DNA from: Candidatus Thiodiazotropha endoloripes
Lineage (GTDB): Bacteria; Pseudomonadota; Gammaproteobacteria; Chromatiales; Chromatiaceae
Length of the DNA stretch: 64,000 bases
Direction of reading: 5' to 3'
Assembly: GCA_001709035.1 (NCBI GenBank)
Contig: LVKA01000015.1
Coordinates: 1 to 64,000 of the forward strand
Part shown: one piece after another, positions 44,379-53,149 of the stretch
How the letters are laid out: every line of letters starts with the position of its first letter
Numbering within the stretch: position 1 is the first letter of the stretch
Made by a program: the position numbers and the translations under genes
The notes under the pieces: generated by a model
What the model was told of the DNA's origin: nothing
Databases searched by the model: none
What the model saw: the letters and a program-made list of their open reading frames with translations, nothing else

Positions 44379-45142
44379 ACCTAGAAGAATTGCAAACCCG
44401 GTTTCAACGCAACCTACTCGCTGCAGAGTGCTCCGAAGCAGACTGGATTCGAGAGTCCGCCGCAGGATTGCCCAGTCAAGAGCGCCTGGGTATTTATCAC
44501 AACGCCTACCGTATTCGGCTGATCGACGTATTGCTGGACACCTTTGAACATACCGCCATCTACCTGGGTGATGAGTGGTTCCAACAGCTCGCTTCGACTT
44601 ACGTTCAGGCACACCTGTCGACGAACACCAACATCGGGTTTTACGGTCAGGATTTCCCCCGTTTCCTGGCTGAGCAATTTCCCGGTGACATGGAGATATC
44701 GGAACTGGCACTGATGGACTGGAAGCTGCGCAGGGCGTTTGATGGCGCCGACAGCAACCTGTTGACCCACGACGACCTGCAACGCCTTGCCGCCACGGAA
44801 ATCAGCAACATCCGTTTACAGCCTGTGCCTACGCTGAGCACCACCACACAACACTTCAATACCCTCGATATCTGGCATGCCATCGACCAGGATGGGCAGC
44901 CGCCGGTCGTTGAGCAGTCGGCGCAACCCATCGAAGTATTGATTTGGCGCAAGGGTCATTCACCCCATTTTCGGAGTATCTCAAAGATTGAATCCGCGGC
45001 TTTGGCCCGTGTCTGCTCCGGAGACACGCTGGAGGCCGTTGGCGCGTATCTGGCGCAGGATTTCCCCGATGTCGATGTCGTGACTGAATTCGGATTGATG
45101 CTGCATCGCTGGCTTGACGATGAGCTGCTGTCAAAAGGATAA
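44375..45142 (+). CDS. bufC: DUF2063 partner protein BufC
   Basis: A 255-residue protein. The N-terminal DUF2063 domain has [32 protein letters not shown] and [15 protein letters not shown], the typical signature, and an alpha/beta C-terminal half follows (residues about 140-250). Members recognise the precursor and present it to the MNIO enzyme. The four-base overlap with bufB and the precursor gene before them complete a bufA-bufB-bufC operon. Confidence 0.9.
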   Translation: MNLEELQTRFQRNLLAAECSEADWIRESAAGLPSQERLGIYHNAYRIRLIDVLLDTFEHTAIYLGDEWFQQLASTYVQAHLSTNTNIGFYGQDFPRFLAEQFPGDMEISELALMDWKLRRAFDGADSNLLTHDDLQRLAATEISNIRLQPVPTLSTTTQHFNTLDIWHAIDQDGQPPVVEQSAQPIEVLIWRKGHSPHFRSISKIESAALARVCSGDTLEAVGAYLAQDFPDVDVVTEFGLMLHRWLDDELLSKG

Positions 45143-45156
45143 ATACCGACGAACCG

Positions 45157-45225
45157 GAGTCATGCCAATCGACGCTATCGCCATGTTCTCCCGGCGTGTC
45201 GCGGCTTGACTCCGACCCCGAGAAC
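45157..45225 (+). repeat. Hairpin-forming repeat shared with 46211-46285
   Basis: Begins GGAGTCATGCC and ends GGCTTGACTCC, so its ends are inverted. A diverged copy starts at 46211, just upstream of the EF-hand gene leader. Probably part of the same duplication history as the IS91 debris. Confidence 0.5.
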
Positions 45226-45235
45226 ATCGGCGTAA

Positions 45236-45267
45236 AAAAACCGGCTGTCTCAGTGAATCCGGTTTTC
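45236..45267 (+). terminator. Probable terminator after the buf operon
   Basis: AAAACCGG, 14-base loop, CCGGTTTT, about 95 bases after bufC. The T-run is short, so strength is uncertain. Confidence 0.5.
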
Positions 45268-45290
45268 TCCGAAATCAATTAGCAAATGCT

Positions 45291-45470
45291 CTACAAGTTA
45301 CAGTATTTTCTCCGCCTCACTGAATCGCTATTTGCTAATTTTAGAACTTCCGCGTGTGGAGTATGCCCATTGACAGCCTTGTTCAGTGCATGGCATTGAT
45401 AACTCGACCAGAGATAGTCAGCCGGATCAGATACCATCCCCGCCCTTACCGAATTCAATAGTTCTTTGAC
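45291..45470 (-). pseudogene. RAYT transposase C-terminal remnant
   Basis: On the - strand ELLNSVRAGMVSDPADYLWSSY, then HALNKAVNGHTPHAEVLKLANSDSVRRRKYCNL and stop. This follows the RAYT tail (ELNPVRAGMV--P-DY-WSSY). The N-terminal half is missing. Confidence 0.65.
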
Positions 45471-45783
45471 AATGTATGAGTCAACTCACTGAACTGATCA
45501 ATCGGTTTAAAATAAACCATACGTGATACCACATCTATCAGGATCGCTAAGGCTTGGTTCACTCTCAACGCAAGTAACCAGTTTCTCGAAGCATCGTTCG
45601 CCTGTAACGGTCTCTCAGCTTGAGAACGAAGCAAGAGATATGGGTGAGCTAGGACAGCGGCCGAAGACGAGCTTCTCAAATATCTGTACTCCGAGAAAAA
45701 GCGCCACTCGGCGTTGCTCGTCGCTTATTTGGAATAACCAAACTACACTCCTCGCGCCTTGATTGGGCTTTTTCAGGCACAAC

Positions 45784-45816
45784 AGGGCCCATTTGAATTA
45801 GTGTTAACAGGCCCTA
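45784..45816 (-). repeat. Dispersed palindromic repeat, copy 9
   Basis: On the - strand TAGGGCCTGTTAACACTAAT, then TCAAATGGGCCCT. Full-length copy in the opposite direction to most others. Confidence 0.8.
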
Positions 45817-45929
45817 GTACAACAGGGTGCGACATAATGAAAAAAATAACTAATTTTTTGGACAAGAAAAAGGGCTTTGCCCCCTTTAATCATTCAACCC
45901 CCTGGATTGACGACTGATTCCGCCCTCTT

Positions 45930-46207
45930 CTACTGCCTTCATGGCCTTTCTGCTTAGTTCAGGTAACAGGCCACCAAGCAGCCTATCCTTCTGTTGCTGA
46001 ACCGAGTAGAGATGAGTAAAAAAGCCCGCAGCTTAGCAAGCCAGTCACATTCCGGCGAAACCAATACTACTCGTAACAACTGAGGTGGTTGCAGCAAAAT
46101 GCTCATTGACTGGCTATATTGTAGAGTCATGTCGATCTCCACCTGATCCTCTATACAGCCCTTCCCCCTTCTTTACCATCTGAATCAAAAATTCAGCCCC
46201 GCACCCA
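45930..46207 (-). mobile_element. IS91-like transposase 3' remnant upstream of the EF-hand gene
   Basis: A second copy of the decayed IS91 3' end found at 42799-43085, sharing phrases such as GGCAACAGGCCACCA, TACCATCTGA- and CCAGTC with it. It lies directly before the shared leader, exactly as at the buf operon. A shorter third piece is at about 46966-47020. Confidence 0.6.
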
Positions 46208-46210
46208 TTT

Positions 46211-46285
46211 TCAATCGAGGGATCGGAGTCAAGCCGACCGACGATATCGCCAGTTTCTCACTGCGTATTGTGGCTTGCCTCCAAC
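46211..46285 (+). repeat. Hairpin-forming repeat, second copy
   Basis: GGAGTCAAGCC ... GGCTTGCCTCC, diverged copy of 45157-45225. Confidence 0.5.
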
Positions 46286-46305
46286 CCCTGATGCATCGCC
46301 CTAAT

Positions 46306-46437
46306 GTAATGAATTGTTATTCCGCCGTGATAAATAAGTGAGCCTATTTCAGCAGAATTATCTACTCACACCTGTGCTGGGGCTCGCCGTCTTAGCGGTC
46401 CCTGCTCAGACACCAATAGTCAGTTAGGAGAAAACAG
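46306..46437 (+). promoter_or_regulatory. Shared leader/promoter of the EF-hand gene
   Basis: Gap-free copy of the bufA leader, including GTAAT (46306), 15 bases, CGTGA (46326) and the TTAGGAGAAAACAG ribosome binding site. It implies that this gene and the bufferin operon respond to the same signal. Confidence 0.6.
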
Positions 46438-46773
46438 ATGAAGAAAATTGCTGCAACTACTGCACTCGTTTTGACATTAGCATTACCTAGTGTTGCTGTA
46501 CACGCACAGGACAATCCGTTCGCCGGAAATCCCGACCTTTACGGTCATTTTCTTGCAATGGAAAAAATGAAAATGACACAAGGTATGATGGACAAGAATA
46601 AGGATGGAATGATCAGCAAGGATGAGTACATGGACTATGCTGAGAAGTCTGCTAGCAAGGGTTTCATGATGACCGACATGAATGATGATGGAATGATTTC
46701 CAAAGACGAGTTCATGTTCAGCAACCCTGATCTATATGGTGGCGACAGGTTTATCTACGGTGGATTCTTGTAA
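46438..46773 (+). CDS. Secreted EF-hand protein, Met-rich
   Basis: A 111-residue protein with a signal peptide (residues 1-23, ending VHA) and two canonical EF-hands, DKNKDGMISKDEY (about 52-64) and DMNDDGMISKDEF (about 80-92), so it should bind calcium outside the cytoplasm. The rest is rich in Met (MEKMKMTQGMMDK, GFMMTDM), which could bind copper or be oxidised. Its leader is almost the same as that of the bufferin operon, suggesting a shared metal- or oxidative-stress response. Small secreted EF-hand proteins next to buf-like genes are not something I can name as a known family. Confidence 0.8.
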   Translation: MKKIAATTALVLTLALPSVAVHAQDNPFAGNPDLYGHFLAMEKMKMTQGMMDKNKDGMISKDEYMDYAEKSASKGFMMTDMNDDGMISKDEFMFSNPDLYGGDRFIYGGFL

Positions 46774-46781
46774 GAGTCCTT

Positions 46782-46809
46782 GTATCGGGGGCTGAACTGC
46801 CCCCGGTAT
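46782..46809 (+). terminator. Hairpin after the EF-hand gene
   Basis: TATCGGGGGC, loop TGAACT, GCCCCCGGTA, ten bases after the stop. No T-run follows, so it may stabilise the mRNA rather than terminate. Confidence 0.5.
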
Positions 46810-47167
46810 CAGGTTCCAATTCGATCCATTCGCAACGAGAAGTATCGGTAATATAAAAGCACCCCCTCATATCAGGTCGGAAAGCTGACAGCAGTAACAC
46901 TCTATAATATCTTTGCCCGGTCAACCTTTTGCTAAACCTCCAAGAATCCTTAGTAAAATTGACCTCTCCTACTGCCTTCATGGCCTTCTGACTGAATCCG
47001 GGCAACAAGCCGCTAGGCAAACACCCTTAGAAAAAGGGCTTTGACCCCTTTAATCGGTGAGGCATGGCCCCACCCTTCCTGAAAATACCGGGACAGCAGA
47101 AGGAGTCCCTTTCATCCTTGCCACCGCTCACTGACCCGGCTTCAACAACTTCCCTCTTTGTCGTCGC

Positions 47168-47638
47168 TCAGTGGTGTCGAGTCACATCAACCAGTTCTGC
47201 TTCACCCAATAGATGGGCGAACTCCTCACCGGAGACCTTGATCAGATGCTCATGGTCCCCCGACTCGAAATAGACTTCGTTTTGATTCAGCAGATTGCTA
47301 TCGACCAGGGTGATCAGTCGATAGGCCGTGCCGAGTGGTGGTATGGCGCCACGTTCACAGTCGGGAAAAAGCTGCATCAGCTCGTTCTCGGTCGCCAGGC
47401 CAACATCTCTGCCCAGCAGTTTGTGTAGCTTGCCCAAGTGAATATGGTAGTCCGAAGGGACGACTACCATCATGAACTCATCACCCTCCTTGACGATAAC
47501 CGCCTTGGCCAGGTGGTCACTCTCAACATGTGCTGCGCCAGCGCTCTCCATACTTGATTGAGTGTGTCGGTGAGTAATGACTTCAAAGGTTATGGATTGA
47601 CCCTCTATATAGGATCGGACGGTATTGGAAATACTCAT
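47168..47638 (-). CDS. YbaK/ProX-type aminoacyl-tRNA deacylase domain protein
   Basis: A 156-residue single-domain protein of the YbaK/EbsC family (the tRNA-editing fold). Typical parts are AKAVIVKEGDEFMMVVVPSDYHIHLGKLHKLLG, CERGAIPPLG and HEHLIKVSGEEF. Such proteins clear mischarged aminoacyl-tRNAs; the exact tRNA cannot be told. This one has an N-terminal about 35-residue start with THRHTQSSMESAGAA, common in standalone YbaK-like proteins. Single-gene unit. Confidence 0.82.
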   Translation of the reverse strand: MSISNTVRSYIEGQSITFEVITHRHTQSSMESAGAAHVESDHLAKAVIVKEGDEFMMVVVPSDYHIHLGKLHKLLGRDVGLATENELMQLFPDCERGAIPPLGTAYRLITLVDSNLLNQNEVYFESGDHEHLIKVSGEEFAHLLGEAELVDVTRHH

Positions 47639-48043
47639 GGCTCGCCTCCCAATGGATTTTCAGGTGATTGGCCATTCTGTACAGGATGCTGCTCTGTATA
47701 GAGATTACCTATGATTAACGGCAACTCCAGGTGCCTACATGACCTCAGCTTCCAGGTCACTCCCATTCCGGACATTTGAATGCCCAAGGATCAATCGATT
47801 ATATAAAATATATCGGGACAGACCAGGGCACGTTGGACTACCTGGTAAGAATTGATCAGGGGCTGATTTAAAGTCTAGTCAATCTATATGGGTAGAAAGA
47901 GAAGGAAGACACTATGGCATGTGTGGTTTTCCCTGAGATTACACTATCTTTAAGCTGTTATTATGAAGTTTTATCGAGAGCACTGGTACCATGGCAGCCT
48001 AAACGGCTATTAACGTAACTGACTCTGGTTGAAGATTAACAGC
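47639..48043. other. Intergenic, nothing recognised
   Basis: AT-rich spacer; no frame, repeat-family copy or clear promoter identified. Confidence 0.35.
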
Positions 48044-48594
48044 ATGAAAAAGTCACTCAGTCTGCTCTGCCTCCTCATCACCAGTTCGGCCATGAGCGCC
48101 TAATTCCATAGAATCGATACAGAGACAGGGATAGAAACCTGGCAGACAACAACAGATGGCGCCACCGTTTCTCTGACGCAAATCCTGCCGGTTCAAGTTC
48201 GCGCCTTCTATGTGAATCGTGGCTTTTCCATTGACTCGATTGAATCCTATGCAAGCTCATGCATATATATGACTGTTCTACGCAATGATGCCGCCAAGGG
48301 TATTCCCATTTTCAAGTGGCGGATTGGCGCATCATTACGGAACCTGAAGAGTGCCCCCCTGTCAACAAGCGTCTGAAACCGGCCAATCAAGGCAAGGCGG
48401 CGATGATTGCTTTTCACTGGGCGCAGTTTCCTACTCAGCACGCCTATCAGCCCGGAGGTGACTGGAACCAGGGAATGTTGTCCATAGCTTTGAATGCTGG
48501 AGAGAGCTTCAAATTAATTGCACGCTGGACTGTTGACGACAGTGCTTTTGAAGGAGAACTAGTCAATGTTCGCTGTGCCCACGAAAATCAGTAG
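48044..48594 (+). pseudogene. Decayed secreted protein gene
   Basis: An ATG at 48044 opens a signal peptide (MKKSLSLLCLLITSSAMSA) that is followed immediately by TAA. The same frame then continues with FHRIDTETGIETWQTTTDG and on to ILPVQVRAFYVNRGFSIDSIESY. Near 48300 the frame shifts and goes on as VADWRIITEPEECPPVNKRLKPANQGKAAMIAFHWAQFP to HENQ and stop. The whole would be a secreted protein of about 180 residues with conserved-looking Cys and Trp. Two lesions make it a pseudogene unless there is sequence error. Family unknown. Confidence 0.6.
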
Positions 48595-48640
48595 CATCTT
48601 GATACTCTCATTGTTTTGTATCCTCCCCTCTAGCGCGTAG
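48566..48640 (+). pseudogene. Signal-peptide fragment cut by a stop
   Basis: MFAVPTKISSILILSLFCILPSSA then TAG. It overlaps the end of the previous decayed gene and looks like the start of a following secreted protein of the same operon, lost after its signal peptide. Confidence 0.35.
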
Positions 48641-48791
48641 AGTAAGTTACCTCCCCTCACCCACGGATTGACGGTTATACCGATAGGGCTTTGCCCCCTT
48701 ATATCCGGGCACGACGCTCCAGCTGGATCGTTCTTTTATTGTTAATCCTATTTCCATCAGCAGGAAGAGGATTATGGGATTAGGTGCTATT

Positions 48792-49544
48792 TCACTTGTT
48801 AATTCTCGGCCGGTTTCTCTTGTCCGGCCTTGGGGGCTTTGTTCTTGTTGTTGGCGGTGTGGGTTGCACCTTATCGCGTTTCCAGCCTGTTGGCATTTTA
48901 TACCAGGGCCCTTCAAATTCCAGGCCCGTTACAAGTTCATACGATTCCGGAATTGCGCTCCTTTGCTTATGCTTTACATACTTAATCCAGTCCAATTTAA
49001 TCCCGGTTAGGAATGCGTATTCTGCACCCGCATTTCCGTAAAGATCGAGGGCGACGACCTGTCCGGAGCCATCGGTCATAAGCTTGGCAAATCTCCCCTG
49101 CCTGTTACCTATGGAAATGCCTTTGTGCTTAAAGCCTGGGCTGACAACTCTCAATTCAGGCAGTTCAATCCAGTATACGTAGTTGCCGGCATATCCGCCG
49201 CAGGCAGGTGTTGGATCTGTGGAGATCCAAAATGTGTCATTCCGCTTTTCCTTCTTCACAAGTACTCTGAGATCATTGAGGTTGGGGCAGAACGCCTCTC
49301 TTCGCCGCTGGTAATCTTGCTCGCCCTCTGTCGATCGTCGAATGAGTGCAAGATCTAATTGCCTTTTCAGCATGTTGGAAACTAATGCATTGTTCACATT
49401 TGGAGGATTGTATCTGCCTTTCAAACAATATGAGGCAATCACATTCAGTGCTGCATTTCTATCCAAAGACTGCCATGCCTTGAACCCATGACGTTTGATC
49501 AACTTTTCTGGTGTGGTGGTAACACCTCGAAATACTCTAGTCAT
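48792..49544 (-). CDS. Possible ADP-ribosyltransferase-like toxin domain protein
   Basis: A 250-residue soluble protein without a signal peptide. Order of motifs recalls pierisin/scabin-type ADP-ribosyltransferases: an Arg in VFRGVTTTPEKLIKRHGF (residues 4-21), an STS-like segment FWISTDPTPACGGYAGNYVYWIEL (about 105-128) and a late Glu region AEYAFLTGIKLDWIKYV (about 180-196), where these enzymes hold the catalytic Glu. The tail is basic and Pro-rich. The match is by pattern only and has not been aligned. No immunity or secretion gene is adjacent. If the call is wrong, it is an unknown conserved hypothetical. Confidence 0.45.
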   Translation of the reverse strand: MTRVFRGVTTTPEKLIKRHGFKAWQSLDRNAALNVIASYCLKGRYNPPNVNNALVSNMLKRQLDLALIRRSTEGEQDYQRRREAFCPNLNDLRVLVKKEKRNDTFWISTDPTPACGGYAGNYVYWIELPELRVVSPGFKHKGISIGNRQGRFAKLMTDGSGQVVALDLYGNAGAEYAFLTGIKLDWIKYVKHKQRSAIPESYELVTGLEFEGPWYKMPTGWKRDKVQPTPPTTRTKPPRPDKRNRPRINK

Positions 49545-49794
49545 GTCACTTCACTCCATGTTAATTGTTTATCCGCTAGATCCCGTGCTCGTTTGAGTGT
49601 GAATCGTGAATCTCAATGCGCCTTGTCGGCCCTTGGCTTATAGGTGTTTTTCACCGATGCTCTATCCGTAAGTACACTTGGATTCAGTGAAGGCACTCTG
49701 TAAATCCGTATGCCAGGCAATAAGGGCTGGCCGACGAGCACTCTTCATGAATGGTTAAATGAGTTCCCCTTTACTGTTGAGTGTAGCAGTGAAT

Positions 49795-49863
49795 GATGGC
49801 GTTGATACTGATCACGTGGAGTCAGAGTCGATGTATCATTCGCACTTTAAAGCGACATCCCTT
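49795..49863 (-). pseudogene. Second copy of the dbpA 3' end
   Basis: About 69 bases nearly the same as 54518-54586, which is the end of the dbpA remnant plus its downstream flank. Read on the - strand it gives GCRFKVRMIHRL and stop, the DbpA C-terminus. Confidence 0.65.
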
Positions 49864-49945
49864 CAGCAGAAAAGGGATCAGTACCCTTAAGCCCATATAG
49901 TTAGTTCAATCATTCTTCAATAGCCATCTGAACAAGGATGTTAAA

Positions 49946-50641
49946 ATGCCAAGAAAACGCCGTTTCTATTTACCAGGTATCCCTGTCCACGTGATACAGC
50001 GTGGCAATAGTCGCCAACCCGTATTCTTTGAATCTGATGACTATCAGGCCTATTTGGGATGCTTGAAAGAGGGTGCGAACAAACACGGTTGCGCCATCCA
50101 CGCCTATAGCTTAATGACTAATCATCTCCATTTACTTCTAACACCCGAATCGTCTGAGGCGATCAGTAAAATCATGCAGTTCATAGGCCGCCATTATGTC
50201 CCCCATATCAATAATGCCTACAGTAGGTCTGGTACATTGCGGTAAGGACGCCACAAAGGATACGTGATTGACAATGACACGTATCTATTGTCTTGTATGC
50301 GTTACAGAGAACTCAATCCAGTTCGGGCGGGTATGGTAAAAAACCAATCAATTATCGTTGGTCCAGTTATCGGGCAACGCCACCCAGTACACTGACAAAT
50401 TGACTACTCCTCATGCTGTATATCGACAATTTGCCCAAGGTTACCAAGAAGGCATTTTTTTATCTTAAATGATTCTGCAATGCACTAGCAGCTGATCGGG
50501 TTCACGATATCCGTACGACTGTTTAAACCGGCACGCCTTGGCAGTGCTCGCTTTTGCGAGCAGATTGAAAAGCAACTAGAGTGTAAAGTAGGTCAGGCAA
50601 GAAGAGGACGCCCAAATAAAAATAAAACAGTAATTAAATAA
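49946..50641 (+). pseudogene. RAYT (REP-associated tyrosine) transposase, multiply broken
   Basis: Starts MPRKRRFYLPGIPVHVIQRGNSRQPVFF and keeps the catalytic NHLHLLL motif. A TAA replaces the Glu codon of the usual TLWEGR (at 50242-50245). After it, the frame still reads GRHKGYVIDNDTYLLSCMRYRELNPVRAGMV. A second stop and a frameshift come before the tail LGSARFCEQIEKQLECKVGQARRGRPNKNKTVIK and stop. Non-functional, but the most complete of four transposase fossils of this type here. Confidence 0.85.
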
Positions 50642-50694
50642 GTGAAATAAGGGTACTGACACCTTTTCCCCGATCGAGATTGGATCAGCTCACA

Positions 50695-53091
50695 CTACTT
50701 GAACAATGCCTCCAATGTATCAGCCGATTGAGGCCGGTGAAAATAATAGCCTTGGAAACAACTGCAGCCGCATTCTCTCAGGAAACGGCACTGTTCTTCA
50801 GTCTCCACTCCTTCAGCAACCACTTGGAGGCACAGTTTATCTGCGAGCGTGATAATGGTCTCGACCAGGCTGGCATCCTCGGGATCGTTGCTGATATCAC
50901 GAATGAAGGAACGATCGATCTTGATTTCGTCCACAGGTAATCTGCGCAGGTATGCCAGAGATGAATATCCGGTGCCGAAATCGTCAATACTGAAACGAAC
51001 GCCCAACTTCTTCAATGTCAGCATCTTGTCCCGTGCCATATCCAGCTTATTCAGAAGTACGCCTTCGGTGATTTCAAGGGTCAGGCAGGCAGGATCAACA
51101 TCACTTTCTGCGAGGAGGCGCTCAACCTTTATGACGAAATCCGGATTGAGGAATTGCCGTGGACTGATGTTGACCGACATTCGGCTAGGCAGCGGGAATC
51201 CTGGGAAATGTGTCCAGGTTTTGTATTGTTGGAGCGCGTTTGCCAGAACCCACTCGCCAATCTTCAGAATCTGTCCTGTGTCCTCGGCCACAGGAATGAA
51301 TTGATCGGGTTGAATCAGCCCCCGTTTCGGGTGTCGCCAACGTATCAATGACTCCAATCCCAGTAGATTATTAGCATGATCGACCAGGGGCTGATAGTGC
51401 AATTGGAACTCCCGTCTCTCCAGCGCCTGCTGTATATTATTCTTCAGGTGCAGCAGTTCTTCTGCCGCATGCTGCATACTTGGCAGAAAGAAACGCACTG
51501 TATTGCGCCCTGCCTCTTTAGCCCTGTACATGGCGGTATCTGCATGACGTAGAATGTCGTCTGCATTCTCATCTTCCATTGGGAACAGTGCAATACCGAT
51601 ACTTGGGGTTACATGTAATTCGTGGTCCTGGATCTTATAGGGTTTTGACAACAAATCACGAATTTTTTCCGCATACATCTGAGTATATTCCGCGACCTTC
51701 TCGGTATCATCCCCAACTTCGCTGAACAGCAGTACAAATTCATCACCACCCAGGCGGGCGGGAGAGTCCTCATCGCGAAGATTTTTCTTGAGCCGTTCTG
51801 CGACAGCTTTCAACACAGCATCACCGACAGGATGGCCCAGTGAATCGTTGATGTGCTTGAATTGGTCAAGATCGAGGAACAGCAGGGCACCCTTTTTCCC
51901 ATGGCGTCGACAACGGGTCAGGGTTTGACTCAGCCGATCCATTAACAGTCGACGGTTTGGAAGATCCGTAAGCGCATCATAAGTAGCTTGGTGCTGTATG
52001 AAATCGGCGTAGTGTTTGCTTTCGGAGATATCTGTCAAAGCGCCGACAATGCCAATAGTCCTGCCTTCTTGTACTACCGGAGCTTCATTGACCTGCACCC
52101 AAATTTTGCGACCTTTTGTGCCGACAAGCTCTAATTCATAAGATGGCTGTTGTTCACCGGTATCAATGGCGCGCTGGGTAATCTCAAATCCCTTTTTGTT
52201 AACCGGATGGTCGCTTACAAACTCCGTCCAGCGCCGTTTCGCCTCTTCCGGTCCGCAGTCTAGAAATCGATGGGTCTGGGGGCTGAGATATGTGAGCACA
52301 TGTTGATCTGTGTGAAAGTAATGTAAGTTGCTGCTGTACTCCACGATATTGCGTAGCTTCTCTTCGCTGGCACGTAGCGACTGCAGGGCTGAGCGCGTAG
52401 TGGCTGACAACCGATAGGCGACAAGCCAACTGAAGATCAGGACTGCGAGAATGACCGCGAATGATATCGGCAGGGAGGTGAGTAGTAGATAGCGTTCCCG
52501 AGTCTGGATATTACTGTTCTCGATGTCGATACCCAGCACGCCGGCCCGCTTGCCGTCGCTGCTGTAGAAAGGGGCGTATGCCGTGAGCCAGGTGCCCCAT
52601 TTATCTGTGTAGAAGTCTTGTTCCACAAGAGGTTTGTCTAGCGAAGCAAAGTTTGTTTTAAGTGTTTCGCTGGCATCGTCGTATAGATCACCGAGGTGGG
52701 CAATCTCCTCAGGATTCGTTTCTGCGTCGAGCACAAACATGATCTGTCCATCCGCGCTCGGCACCATTGTGTATACGTAGCGGATTCCGGTGGCAGAGTC
52801 GCGGATGCGCTGCAGATCACGGCGTAGCCTGAGGTAGGTCGGACCAGACTCTTGTTCGGGTAACCTTAGGGTATTGTGGGCTTCGGCGTCGATCTGCAGA
52901 GCCGCAACCGCCACGATATCGTGTAGTTTCTCCCGCATTTCCTGGCGCAGCCGATCCTGGTACTGCCAATAGTAGACCCCGGTCATGGCCGATGAAATGA
53001 TGAGGACGAGTAATGTAAGACTGACAAAGATACGCTTACCCAAGGCTACCGGGGAGTAATCAATCTGCTGTGAGGCAATCCTATCGGTCAT
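50695..53091 (-). CDS. Membrane GGDEF-EAL protein with periplasmic sensor and PAS
   Basis: A 798-residue protein: membrane helix about 17-38, periplasmic region of about 180 residues (with IRDSATGIRYVYTMVPSADGQIMFVLDAETNP), second helix about 210-230, PAS domain about 250-375, GGDEF about 380-545 with intact RLGGDEF, and EAL about 555-795 with ESLIRWRHP, DDFGTGYSSL and AEGVE. Both enzymatic halves look intact, so it may make or break cyclic di-GMP depending on signal. Single-gene unit following a dead transposase. Confidence 0.9.
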   Translation of the reverse strand: MTDRIASQQIDYSPVALGKRIFVSLTLLVLIISSAMTGVYYWQYQDRLRQEMREKLHDIVAVAALQIDAEAHNTLRLPEQESGPTYLRLRRDLQRIRDSATGIRYVYTMVPSADGQIMFVLDAETNPEEIAHLGDLYDDASETLKTNFASLDKPLVEQDFYTDKWGTWLTAYAPFYSSDGKRAGVLGIDIENSNIQTRERYLLLTSLPISFAVILAVLIFSWLVAYRLSATTRSALQSLRASEEKLRNIVEYSSNLHYFHTDQHVLTYLSPQTHRFLDCGPEEAKRRWTEFVSDHPVNKKGFEITQRAIDTGEQQPSYELELVGTKGRKIWVQVNEAPVVQEGRTIGIVGALTDISESKHYADFIQHQATYDALTDLPNRRLLMDRLSQTLTRCRRHGKKGALLFLDLDQFKHINDSLGHPVGDAVLKAVAERLKKNLRDEDSPARLGGDEFVLLFSEVGDDTEKVAEYTQMYAEKIRDLLSKPYKIQDHELHVTPSIGIALFPMEDENADDILRHADTAMYRAKEAGRNTVRFFLPSMQHAAEELLHLKNNIQQALERREFQLHYQPLVDHANNLLGLESLIRWRHPKRGLIQPDQFIPVAEDTGQILKIGEWVLANALQQYKTWTHFPGFPLPSRMSVNISPRQFLNPDFVIKVERLLAESDVDPACLTLEITEGVLLNKLDMARDKMLTLKKLGVRFSIDDFGTGYSSLAYLRRLPVDEIKIDRSFIRDISNDPEDASLVETIITLADKLCLQVVAEGVETEEQCRFLRECGCSCFQGYYFHRPQSADTLEALFK

Positions 53092-53149
53092 TGGTGGTGT
53101 TTTTGAATTGGTTTAATATTGAATAAGTAACGGGAGATATTCAAGCAAA

